Below are positions 46,656 to 54,457 of a stretch of 64,000 nt of DNA, in pieces. How positions within the stretch are numbered: the stretch's first letter is position 1; every line of letters begins with the position of its first letter. Under the pieces are notes generated by a model. That model had not been told where the DNA came from. It searched no databases and saw nothing but the letters and a program-made list of their open reading frames with translations. The position numbers and the translations under genes were made by a program. Origin of the DNA: Oleiphilaceae bacterium (GTDB lineage Bacteria > Pseudomonadota > Gammaproteobacteria > Pseudomonadales > Oleiphilaceae); assembly GCA_018334495.1 (NCBI GenBank), contig JAGXLV010000001.1:62001-126000 (forward strand). The letters run 5' to 3'.

Positions 46656-47372
46656 GTGCAGACAAATAATGACCCGAAAATAATTGTGGCGCTGGATTTT
46701 GCTTCAGAGCGACCGGCACTTGAGCTTGCGGATAATCTTGACCCGGCCTTGTGCCGTGTCAAAGTCGGTAAAGAGTTGTTTACCCGGTCTGGCCCGGCGC
46801 TGGTTCGCAAGCTTCAGGATCGTGGCCTTGAGGTTTTTCTTGACCTGAAATTTCACGACATTCCCAATACAACGTCCGCTGCTGTTGCCGCCGCTGCCGA
46901 CATGGGTGTCTGGATGGTCAATGTGCATGCCTCAGGCGGCGAAAAAATGCTGCTCGCCTGTCGGGAGCGGTTGCAGTCTTTCGGCCCTGGCCGCCCCTGG
47001 CTGATTGCTGTGACCGTGCTCACCAGCATGACGGAGTCTGATTTTGAGGCCATTGGCATTGCTGGCACGCCAGCGGATCAGGTCGCGCGATTGGCCGCGC
47101 TGACAGCACGTTGCGGGCTCGATGGTGTGGTCTGCTCGGCTAAGGAGGCGGCTATGCTAAAGCGTGAGCAGGGCGCCGGATTCAAATTGATAACTCCCGG
47201 AATTCGCCCCGCAGAGGCAAGTCATGGCGACCAGAAGCGCGTCGTGACACCCGCAGAGGCCATTGCCGCCGGCAGCGACTACCTGGTGATCGGCAGGCCT
47301 GTCACCCAAGCGGATAACCCCCTGACAGCCTTGCAGGCTATCCATCAGGATCTCGGCACCCCAGCCGGCTGA
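46656..47372 (+). CDS. pyrF: Orotidine 5'-phosphate decarboxylase
   Basis: Makes UMP from OMP, the last step of pyrimidine synthesis. The 238-residue barrel has the catalytic [10 protein letters not shown] (Lys-x-x-Asp) and KVGKELF, and ends with [13 protein letters not shown] for phosphate binding. The start is GTG at 46656 with AGGA ten bases upstream; no ATG fits the frame nearby. It follows lapAB as in E. coli (yciM-pyrF). A bidirectional terminator follows. Confidence 0.97.
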   Translation: MQTNNDPKIIVALDFASERPALELADNLDPALCRVKVGKELFTRSGPALVRKLQDRGLEVFLDLKFHDIPNTTSAAVAAAADMGVWMVNVHASGGEKMLLACRERLQSFGPGRPWLIAVTVLTSMTESDFEAIGIAGTPADQVARLAALTARCGLDGVVCSAKEAAMLKREQGAGFKLITPGIRPAEASHGDQKRVVTPAEAIAAGSDYLVIGRPVTQADNPLTALQAIHQDLGTPAG

Positions 47373-47384
47373 TTGCCCAATAAA

Positions 47385-47416
47385 AAAGCCGCTGCCCTTA
47401 TCAGGCCAGCGGCTTT
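47385..47416. terminator. Bidirectional terminator of pyrF and tRNA-Asn
   Basis: The stem GCCGCTG at 47388-47394 pairs with CAGCGGC at 47407-47413. It is flanked by A6 on the left and TTT on the right, so it serves pyrF on the plus strand and, with better U-tract, tRNA-Asn on the minus strand. Confidence 0.8.
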
Positions 47417-47425
47417 CTGCAATAG

Positions 47426-47501
47426 TGGCTCCCCGAGCTGGGCTCGAACCAGCGACAAACGGATTAACAGTCCGTTGCTCTACCAACTGAGCTATCGGGG
47501 A
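47426..47501 (-). tRNA. tRNA-Asn (anticodon GTT), copy 1
   Basis: On the minus strand the acceptor TCCCCGA pairs with TCGGGGA. D arm GCTCAGTTGGTAGAGC, anticodon GTT (AAC on the plus strand at 47466-47468), T arm GCTGGTTCGAGCCCAGC, discriminator G and encoded CCA are all present. It is 76 nt and identical to the copy at 60832-60907. Confidence 0.98.
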
Positions 47502-47601
47502 ACAGCGTTGAACGAAAGCTTCGGATCATGCGACCCGGCCGCCCCGCGGCTCAACGTGGCGCGTATATTAAGGCGACCGGCCTGAATCGTCAACCCTGAA
47601 T

Positions 47602-48792
47602 TCAGGTTTCCAACAATGCCTGTTTGAGTCTCTTTATGGCTTCCTTCAGTGTGGCCATGTCGGTGGCAAAACTCAGGCGCATATGGCCTGGTGCGCCAAA
47701 GGCGGAGCCGGGAACCAGAGCAACGCCGGCCTCGCGCAGGAGTACCTCGGCAAACTCCACATCATTTTCCACGCCAGGCTTGGCGTCGATGGCGCCCTGG
47801 AAACTGGGAAATGCATAGAAAGTACCATCGCCGTGCTCGCAGGTGACGCCGGGCAGGTCGTTCAGTGCCTCCACGAGGTAATCGTGGCGTTCCTTGAAGG
47901 CTTTGACCATCTCGCCAACACAATCCTGTGGCCCGTTGAGCGCGGCCTCGGCGGCGGCCTGGGAGATCGACGCCGGGTTAGAGGTGCTCTGTGACTGGAT
48001 CTTTTTCATGGCCCCGATCACATTTGCCGGGCCGGCGGCATAGCCGATGCGCCAGCCGGTCATGGAATAGGCTTTGGAAACGCCGTTCAGTACGAAGGTG
48101 CGATCGTATAGCTCCGGCGCCACATCCAGGATATTGCAGAACGGCTTGTCGGTCCAAAGGATGGGCTCGTACATGTCGTCGGTGGCAATCATTACATCCG
48201 GATAGCGCAGCAGCACATCAGCGATGGGCTTGAGCTCCTCACGTGAGTAGGCCATGCCGCTGGGGTTGGAGGGGCTGTTGATAACGAACAGTCGGGTACG
48301 ATCCGTGAGTGCGTTTTCCAACTGATCGGCAGTAATCTTGAAGCGGGTATCAGCACCCGTTTCGATAATCACCGGCTTGCCCTCGGCGACCAGGACCATG
48401 TCCGGGTAAGATACCCAGTAAGGTGCCGGAATGACGACCTCATCACCGGGGTTCAGGGTCGCGAGTGCCAGGTTGAAGAAACTCTGTTTGCCGCCGCTGG
48501 AGACCAGGATCTGGTTGGCTTCGTAATCGAGGTCATTGTCCCGTTTGAACTTGGCGATGATCGCCTTTTTCAGGCCGGGCGTACCATCCACCGCAGTGTA
48601 TTTGGTCTGGCCATTTTTAATGGCTGTAATCGCCGCCTCTTTAATATGATCCGGAGTGTCAAAATCCGGTTCGCCCGCGCCCAGCCCGATAATGTTCTGG
48701 CCGGCAGCCCGGAGTTCAGCTGCCTTGTTAGTGACCGCGAGGGTGGGGGACGGCTTGATAGCCTTTACACGGGTGGATAGTTGAAGGTCCAA
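47602..48792 (-). CDS. Class I aminotransferase (aspartate aminotransferase type)
   Basis: PLP-dependent aminotransferase of 396 residues, class I subgroup gamma, most likely an aspartate (or broad-range) aminotransferase. Visible: KPSPTLAVTNKAAELRAAG, GAGEPDFDTP, INSPSNPSGMAYS, and PLP lysine in NGVSKAYSMTGWRIGY. The best start is TTG at 48792: AAGGAG lies about 8 bases upstream and the resulting DLQLSTRVKAIKPSP lines up with the family. An ATG at 48810 would add six residues and lacks a ribosome site. It diverges from uvrB with about 160 bp between. Confidence 0.92.
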   Translation of the reverse strand: MDLQLSTRVKAIKPSPTLAVTNKAAELRAAGQNIIGLGAGEPDFDTPDHIKEAAITAIKNGQTKYTAVDGTPGLKKAIIAKFKRDNDLDYEANQILVSSGGKQSFFNLALATLNPGDEVVIPAPYWVSYPDMVLVAEGKPVIIETGADTRFKITADQLENALTDRTRLFVINSPSNPSGMAYSREELKPIADVLLRYPDVMIATDDMYEPILWTDKPFCNILDVAPELYDRTFVLNGVSKAYSMTGWRIGYAAGPANVIGAMKKIQSQSTSNPASISQAAAEAALNGPQDCVGEMVKAFKERHDYLVEALNDLPGVTCEHGDGTFYAFPSFQGAIDAKPGVENDVEFAEVLLREAGVALVPGSAFGAPGHMRLSFATDMATLKEAIKRLKQALLET

Positions 48793-48953
48793 ACTTGCGC
48801 TCCTTAGCAATACGTCATAGAAGGCCCATCCGGTTCCGGCCGCACGCTGTGCCGGAATCCGTGGCTGCTCAGACCGCAGATGTTATCATGAAGCAATGGC
48901 AACGATAAGGCTGCTTGCACTACCTCAAACGTTCCGGAGGACGTTCAAACCCT

Positions 48954-50978
48954 ATGTTCAAAGTTGATTCGCCTTTCGAACCCGCCGGCGACCAGCCCAA
49001 GGCTATCGCTGAATTGGTGGACGGTATCGAATCCGGTCTGGCTCATCAGACTCTGCTGGGCGTGACCGGATCGGGCAAGACGTTTACCGTGGCCAACGTG
49101 ATCGAGAAGATCCAGCGCCCGACCATCGTCATGGCTCACAACAAGACCCTGGCGGCCCAGCTTTATGGTGAGTTCCGGGAGTTTTTCCCCGACAATGCGG
49201 TCGAGTATTTCGTATCCTACTACGATTACTACCAGCCTGAAGCCTATGTGCCATCGTCGGACACCTTCATCGAGAAAGACGCCTCCATCAACGAGCACAT
49301 CGAGCAGATGCGCCTGTCGGCAACCAAGGCCCTGCTGGAAAGGCCGGACGCCATCATCGTGGCCACGGTTTCGTCCATATACGGCCTGGGCGATCCCCAG
49401 TCTTACCTGAAAATGATGCTGCACCTGGACCGTGGCGACCGGATCGACCAGCGCACTATCATCCGGCGCCTGGCGGAACTCCAGTACACTCGCAACGATA
49501 TCGAGTTTCACCGGGCCAATTATCGGGTCCGGGGGGATGTTATCGATGTGTTTCCGGCGGAATCGGAGAAGGAAGCCGTCCGCATCGAACTGTTCGATGA
49601 CGAAGTGGAAAACCTGAGTTATTTCGACCCGCTCACCGGCGAAGTGTTTCGCCGGGTGCCCCGGGTCACCATTTACCCGAAATCTCATTACGTCACGCCC
49701 CGGCAGAAAGTCCTGGATGCTATCGAGCACATCAAGGTGGAGCTTGAGGAACGCCTGAAGTTGTTGCGGGACAACAACCGTCTGGTGGAAGCCCAGAGAT
49801 TGGAGGAACGAACCCGGTACGACATCGAAATGATGCTGGAGTTGGGCTATTGCAACGGTATCGAAAACTACTCCCGCTATCTGTCCGGCCGCCTTCCCGG
49901 CGAGGCACCTCCGACCCTGTTTGACTATTTGCCACCCAATGCCTTGCTGGTGGTGGATGAGTCCCACGTGACAATTTCCCAGATTGGCGCCATGTACAAG
50001 GGCGACCGGTCCCGCAAGGAAACCCTGGTGGAATATGGCTTTCGCCTGCCATCGGCGCTGGATAACCGGCCCATGCGATTTGACGAATGGGAGCGCATGG
50101 CACCCCAGATGATTTTCGTCTCCGCCACGCCGGGCAATTACGAGGCCGAACACTCCGGCCAGGTGGTGGAGCAGGTGGTTCGGCCCACCGGTTTGCTGGA
50201 CCCTGAAATCGAGGTTCGCCCGGCCTCCACCCAGGTTGACGATCTGGTGTCCGAAATAGGCAAGCGCACCGCGGTCGGCGAACGCGTGCTGGTGACCACA
50301 TTGACCAAGCGTATGTCGGAGGATCTGACCGACTTTCTCATGGAGCATAATATTCGCGTGCGTTACCTGCACTCGGACATCGATACCGTCGAGCGGGTGG
50401 AAATCATTCGCGATTTGCGCCGTGGCGTCTTCGATGTGCTGGTCGGCATCAATCTGCTGCGTGAAGGCCTGGATATGCCGGAGGTGTCGCTGGTGACGAT
50501 TCTGGACGCGGACAAGGAAGGTTTTCTGCGCTCCGAGCGCTCATTGATTCAGACTATTGGCCGGGCCGCCCGGAACCTGAATGGCAAGGCTATTCTGTAC
50601 GGAGACCGGGTGACGGGCTCCATGCAGCGGGCCATCGATGAAACCGAGCGCCGCCGTGCCACCCAGGCCGCTTACAATATCGAGCATAACATCACTCCAA
50701 TCGGACTCAGCAAGAAAGTGGCGGATGTGATGGAAGGTGCTGTTGCCAGCGGCGCCGCCAAGCGCCGGGGCGGCGAGCGGCCGGGACAGAAAGCCGCGGA
50801 AGAGGCCGAACATTACCGTGCCGAGGCCCATGGCCGAAGTCCGGAACAATTGCTCAAGGAAGTCAGCAAGCTCGAAGACGACATGTACAAGGCGGCATCG
50901 AACCTGGATTTCGAGCAGGCCGCACGTTTGCGCGACCAGATTTCGACATTGAAAGAAGCCGCCATCCGCACGGCCTGA
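48954..50978 (+). CDS. uvrB: Excinuclease ABC subunit B
   Basis: Damage-verifying helicase of nucleotide excision repair, working with UvrA and UvrC. The 674 residues match the family length. Walker A GVTGSGKT is at 36-43. The beta-hairpin segment [20 protein letters not shown] follows, then [17 protein letters not shown] and a C-terminal UVR domain ([22 protein letters not shown]) that binds UvrC. GGAGG precedes the ATG at 48954; a longer frame from 48915 has no family support. I see no LexA box upstream, unlike in E. coli. Confidence 0.98.
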   Translation: MFKVDSPFEPAGDQPKAIAELVDGIESGLAHQTLLGVTGSGKTFTVANVIEKIQRPTIVMAHNKTLAAQLYGEFREFFPDNAVEYFVSYYDYYQPEAYVPSSDTFIEKDASINEHIEQMRLSATKALLERPDAIIVATVSSIYGLGDPQSYLKMMLHLDRGDRIDQRTIIRRLAELQYTRNDIEFHRANYRVRGDVIDVFPAESEKEAVRIELFDDEVENLSYFDPLTGEVFRRVPRVTIYPKSHYVTPRQKVLDAIEHIKVELEERLKLLRDNNRLVEAQRLEERTRYDIEMMLELGYCNGIENYSRYLSGRLPGEAPPTLFDYLPPNALLVVDESHVTISQIGAMYKGDRSRKETLVEYGFRLPSALDNRPMRFDEWERMAPQMIFVSATPGNYEAEHSGQVVEQVVRPTGLLDPEIEVRPASTQVDDLVSEIGKRTAVGERVLVTTLTKRMSEDLTDFLMEHNIRVRYLHSDIDTVERVEIIRDLRRGVFDVLVGINLLREGLDMPEVSLVTILDADKEGFLRSERSLIQTIGRAARNLNGKAILYGDRVTGSMQRAIDETERRRATQAAYNIEHNITPIGLSKKVADVMEGAVASGAAKRRGGERPGQKAAEEAEHYRAEAHGRSPEQLLKEVSKLEDDMYKAASNLDFEQAARLRDQISTLKEAAIRTA

Positions 50979-51041
50979 GCCGTGAGCTTTATACCTCAAT
51001 GATGCAGGAATTCCTGTCACGGATGGAGGCAAACGGGAACG

Positions 51042-52196
51042 CTAATCCGCCGGGTGCCAGACGCGGAAGCTGCCCAGCCAGGGTCTGTCGCTGACATGTC
51101 TGGTCAGGTTGTGCACCCGGGTCGTATCCGGGGTGTCGGCTATGAAAAGCTCGATGTGCACCTTGCCTTCCAGGTAATGCAGCGCCAGACGGCTGCCCGT
51201 TGGCAATTTGCCGGTGGGCTCCTCAAGTAACTGCCACACCTCCATGCGACTGGGCAGCGTTGGGTCGGTGGCCAGTTCAGACTCAGCGTTCTCGGCATCA
51301 ATATGAAACGTGATGTCCTTGATGTTGCTGAACGTCTCCTTGAGCTGGCTCACCACTCGCATGCCAATCTGATGCCCCTCGGAAACACTGATTTTGGGGT
51401 CAACCAGCAAGTGGACATCGACCAGTATATCTCCAGCCATACGCCTGCTGCGCAGCTCGTGAACGTCACGAACGCCTTCGGTGTTCTTTGCCAATGCGGT
51501 CATGATGCGGATATCCCCGGCTGACAAAGCCGTATCAACCAGCTCCTTTGCGCTGGACCAGACGAACTGCCAACCTATATAACCGACAAAAGCAGCAATA
51601 AGCACCGCAGCCAGAACGTCAAGCCAGAGGTAGCCCATCATGGCGCCGACCGTGGACAGCAGCACCACCACGGAAGACAGGGCATCGGTGCGACTATGCC
51701 AGGCATTGGCCAGGATCAGATCAGACCCTATGGCAATGCCCACGCGCCGTGTGTAGTGATAGATCCATTCCTTGCCCATGACCGACACAGCCGCGACCAC
51801 CAGAACCGGCCAGCCCGGCATAAGGGCGGATTCAGGATTCGTCAGACGTTCGATGTTATCCCAGGCCAGGGCCGCGCCCACGGCGATCAGAACACTCCCC
51901 AGGGCCAGTGTGCCCATGGTTTCAAAGCGCTCGTGGCCATAGGGGTGAGACTGGTCGGGCGCCTGTCTGGAAAGGCGCATGACGCCAAGAACGAGCAGGT
52001 CGGACGCGACATCACTGAAGGAATGAATGCCATCGGCAATCATCGCCTGGGAGTGAAAAAGCGCTCCGATAATACATTTTCCGATTGCCAGAAAACCGTC
52101 AAGAAGCATCCCGACAAGGGTCACCCGGGCGGCAGCCGACAACTCTGCTCTGCGCCGGTCTTTGTCAGTCTTCTGGGATACTGGTTGTGGAGTCAT
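51042..52196 (-). CDS. Cation diffusion facilitator (cation efflux) transporter
   Basis: Membrane exporter of divalent metal ions, 384 residues. It shows six hydrophobic segments between about 20 and 220, the metal-site motif DGIHSFSDVASD (about 55-66), HPYGHERFE (about 84-92) and a second site near HSRTDALSSVV (about 166). A cytoplasmic C-terminal domain of about 160 residues includes the family stretch MAGDILVDVHLLVDP. Metal specificity (Fe, Mn, Zn or Co) cannot be judged. AAGG precedes the ATG. It is convergent with uvrB. Confidence 0.93.
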   Translation of the reverse strand: MTPQPVSQKTDKDRRRAELSAAARVTLVGMLLDGFLAIGKCIIGALFHSQAMIADGIHSFSDVASDLLVLGVMRLSRQAPDQSHPYGHERFETMGTLALGSVLIAVGAALAWDNIERLTNPESALMPGWPVLVVAAVSVMGKEWIYHYTRRVGIAIGSDLILANAWHSRTDALSSVVVLLSTVGAMMGYLWLDVLAAVLIAAFVGYIGWQFVWSSAKELVDTALSAGDIRIMTALAKNTEGVRDVHELRSRRMAGDILVDVHLLVDPKISVSEGHQIGMRVVSQLKETFSNIKDITFHIDAENAESELATDPTLPSRMEVWQLLEEPTGKLPTGSRLALHYLEGKVHIELFIADTPDTTRVHNLTRHVSDRPWLGSFRVWHPAD

Positions 52197-52277
52197 GCAC
52201 CTTAACCTGTTGTTTTGCAGCCCTCCGGGCCACTAGTGCCGTTAGTTTGCTGAATTTCCGGTAGCGGCGGTTGAAAT

Positions 52278-52286
52278 TTATGCACA
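52278..52286 (+). promoter_or_regulatory. DnaA box 1 (TTATGCACA)
   Basis: Exact match to the DnaA consensus TTATNCACA on the plus strand. Box 2 starts 10 bp further in the opposite direction. Confidence 0.6.
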
Positions 52287-52295
52287 AAAATGAGT

Positions 52296-52304
52296 TGTGT
52301 ATAA
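52296..52304 (-). promoter_or_regulatory. DnaA box 2 (TTATACACA on the minus strand)
   Basis: Plus-strand TGTGTATAA is the complement of TTATACACA, an exact consensus match facing box 1. Confidence 0.6.
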
Positions 52305-52462
52305 ATTGTGTCCATTAAAACGCTACATTGGCTCGTCTTGCAATTTTAGTTACTTAAGATGTTGATGTTAAACGATAAATTATATGATCAAAAAATGATC
52401 AATCTGTAGGCTGACTTGTTTCCCAAGGGTTTCCCACGTGGCGGCGGCCATTTTCAACAGGG

Positions 52463-52471
52463 TTATCCACA
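52463..52471 (+). promoter_or_regulatory. DnaA box 3 (TTATCCACA)
   Basis: Exact match to the strongest E. coli DnaA site (TTATCCACA). A one-mismatch box (TTTTCCACA on the minus strand) lies at 52545-52553 and a two-mismatch box at 52477-52485. Confidence 0.65.
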
Positions 52472-52624
52472 GAATCCGTGGAAAAGGTCACAAGATCTTA
52501 ACGATACAGTCATTTAACGGGCATGGGTTTACAGGGTGAGCGTCTGTGGAAAACTTTCGTTATACTTTTGCGCTCTCAGTACTCATCCATGACCATGTTT
52601 TTCAAGCATAGCAAGGAGTCCTCC

Positions 52625-53659
52625 ATGTACGGCCTGTTACGCAAACTTCTTTTTCGATTAGACCCGGAAAAGGCTCACGACCTTGCGCTCAGCAGTCTGG
52701 ATATGGCCCAGAAGCTTGGCTTGTTGCGACCTCTGACGCCACGGGTTCCCGCAATGCCGGTAAGTGTCATGGGGCTCAGTTTTCCTAATCCGGTCGGCTT
52801 GGCAGCAGGACTGGACAAAGATGCGGATCATATGGATGCGATGGGCGCTCTCGGCTTCGGTTTTATCGAGGTTGGAACCGTGACGCCATTGGCTCAGCCT
52901 GGAAACCCCAAGCCCAGAATGTTTCGCTTGCCTGAGCACCAGGCCATCATCAACCGAATGGGGTTCAATAATAAAGGTTTGCCGCATTTGTTGAGCCAGA
53001 TCGAGGGTGCCGGTTACACCGGCATTCTGGGGGTGAACGTGGGTAAAAATGCGATAACCCCGCTGGATGAAGCCGAGTCGGACTATCGTCGCGGTATCGC
53101 CGCAGTCTACGGCAGGGCGGATTACATTACGGTCAATGTGTCGTCGCCGAACACCCCGGGCCTGAGAGAGCTGCAATTCGGTAACTCATTGTCGGCCCTG
53201 CTTGAGGCCATCAAACATGAGCAAGGCGTCCAGGCCAGGCGGCACAAGCGTTACGTCCCCATAGCCATCAAAATAGCCCCGGACATGGAGGACGGAGCCA
53301 TTCGACATGTTGCCGAGGCGCTCACCAACACCGGTATGGATGGCGTTATCGCCACCAATACAACCATCTCCCGTGAGGCAGTCAGGGGGCATCCGCTTGC
53401 GGATGAAATTGGCGGGCTGAGTGGTGGCCCGGTGCGGGAACCGTCAACCCGGGTTATCCAGGCGCTGGCTGCGGAGCTTGGTGGTGATTTTCCGATTATT
53501 GGCGTGGGTGGCATAACGGACGGTGACAGTGCCGCCGAAAAAATACAGGCCGGCGCCAAACTGGTCCAGATTTACACAGGCTTTATTTATCGGGGGCCGG
53601 CGTTGATTGCGGAGGCAGTCGAAGCCATACGGGCTCTTGAGGAGTCGCGGAGCCGTTGA
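52625..53659 (+). CDS. pyrD: Dihydroorotate dehydrogenase (quinone), class 2
   Basis: Flavin enzyme of pyrimidine synthesis attached to the inner membrane, feeding electrons to quinone. The 344 residues start with an amphipathic membrane-associating helix (MYGLLRKLLFRLDPEKAHDL), typical of class 2. A barrel follows with FPNPVGLAAGLDKDA, NRMGFNNKGL, the catalytic serine in VNVSSPNTPGLR, and the C-terminal GVGGITDGDSAAEKIQAGA. AAGGAG precedes the ATG at 52625. The region between this gene and rmf, about 250 bp, holds terminators only. Confidence 0.97.
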   Translation: MYGLLRKLLFRLDPEKAHDLALSSLDMAQKLGLLRPLTPRVPAMPVSVMGLSFPNPVGLAAGLDKDADHMDAMGALGFGFIEVGTVTPLAQPGNPKPRMFRLPEHQAIINRMGFNNKGLPHLLSQIEGAGYTGILGVNVGKNAITPLDEAESDYRRGIAAVYGRADYITVNVSSPNTPGLRELQFGNSLSALLEAIKHEQGVQARRHKRYVPIAIKIAPDMEDGAIRHVAEALTNTGMDGVIATNTTISREAVRGHPLADEIGGLSGGPVREPSTRVIQALAAELGGDFPIIGVGGITDGDSAAEKIQAGAKLVQIYTGFIYRGPALIAEAVEAIRALEESRSR

Positions 53660-53718
53660 ATAACTAAGAGTGCCCGTTGGCTCTGGTGACACCGGGATGC
53701 ACCACCAAGCCGGAAATG

Positions 53719-53746
53719 AAAAAAAATGGGCCCGCCTGGCGGGCCC
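53719..53746 (-). terminator. Rho-independent terminator, minus strand (rmf side)
   Basis: A perfect 9-bp GC stem (53728-53736 with 53738-53746, GGGCCCGCC/GGCGGGCCC) is followed on the minus strand by a T8 run (plus-strand A8 at 53719-53726). The closest minus-strand gene is rmf, about 170 bp away. Confidence 0.75.
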
Positions 53747-53787
53747 TGGCGGGGAACGAACCCCGTGGCGTTTGGTCTGGTTGTTTC

Positions 53788-53810
53788 CCGGGCTGTGCCA
53801 GCCCGGTTTT
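53788..53810 (+). terminator. Possible terminator after pyrD
   Basis: The 7-bp stem CCGGGCT/AGCCCGG with a GTGCC loop (53788-53794 and 53800-53806) is followed by TTTT. It lies about 130 bp after the pyrD stop. Confidence 0.55.
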
Positions 53811-53911
53811 GCTGTGTGTTTGGTCGGAAGCAATCCGGGAGGTGCTAGGCGCGCCGCACCCGAGGCCGGACTGTCTTTGAAATGCATTGCCGAGATCTCA
53901 GAACCTGTCTG

Positions 53912-54121
53912 TTACGCCGTTACATTCGGCAATTTATGGATGCCGGATACCCCCGTCATACCGTCCCAGTGGTCTGTGCGTCCTTCCCGCCATCCGTTAA
54001 GCCACTCCTGCCGATGCTCAACCTGGTCGATGGGGCAGCTGTCTTTGGCTTTGCCGGACACGCCGGCCAGATAGCCTCGCTTGAATGCACGGGCGAACAT
54101 ATCTCTTTTCTGTCTCTTCAT
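53912..54121 (-). CDS. rmf: Ribosome modulation factor
   Basis: Small basic protein that dimerises ribosomes into inactive 100S particles in stationary phase. The 69-residue product begins MKRQKRDMFARAFKRGYLAG, the near-invariant RMF N-terminus, and continues with SCPIDQVEHRQEWLNGWREG. The E. coli form has 55 residues; this one has a longer C-terminal tail, with about 15 extra residues ending in LPNVTA. I chose the ATG at 54121 because GAGGAA precedes it; a longer frame to 54235 has no family support. It is divergent from rlmKL. Confidence 0.93.
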   Translation of the reverse strand: MKRQKRDMFARAFKRGYLAGVSGKAKDSCPIDQVEHRQEWLNGWREGRTDHWDGMTGVSGIHKLPNVTA

Positions 54122-54457
54122 GCCGTTCCTCACAATAGTGGTAACAGAATAAAGTGTGCACACCAGTCCGGAGCGATAATGGCGAATGCTGCCCAGCTCG
54201 TAGCTGGCTTGAGCACCCATGCCTTGATCGATCAAGACTGTTCAGGATCCTGTTTGGGGAAAACCAGGGTTTTCCGGAAACGACGCGTCACTAACAAGAT
54301 AAGACCAAAAATCGGTTCCTGTACACCATTTATTTCATCTATATAACGGATTACTTATATTTTTGTGACATAAAGCGCTTCCGCTTACCGTGCTAAACTA
54401 GCGTTAGCCAGTCATGACGCCGCATGTGGCGCCATTCAAAAATTGCCGGAGTAAACC
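54122..54457. promoter_or_regulatory. Divergent region between rmf and rlmKL
   Basis: This 336-bp non-coding region must hold promoters for rmf (minus) and rlmKL (plus). A GGAAAACC/GGTTTTCC inverted pair lies at 54258-54275. The half nearest rlmKL is AT-rich (54320-54370). TAAACT at 54393-54398 is a possible rlmKL -10. I see no small gene. Confidence 0.4.

Larger units (their letters stand above)
52197..52624. other. Long intergenic region with DnaA boxes, between CDF gene and pyrD
   Basis: This 428-bp non-coding stretch holds three consensus DnaA boxes, one near-consensus box, an AT-rich block (about 52363-52405) and three GATC sites. No reading frame here looks coding; the frame extending pyrD upstream to 52523 lacks family support. 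It must also hold promoters for the divergent CDF and pyrD genes. Confidence 0.6.

Noticed and set aside
48945-50372. 475-residue minus-strand frame opposite uvrB
   Set aside because: Antisense shadow of uvrB; no conserved motif.
52278-52553. Chromosomal replication origin oriC
   Set aside because: DnaA boxes and AT-rich DNA are present, but dnaA, dnaN, gidA and mioC are all absent nearby, and gyrA, rpsA, uvrB and pyrD are not usual oriC neighbours. Reported only as a DnaA-box cluster.
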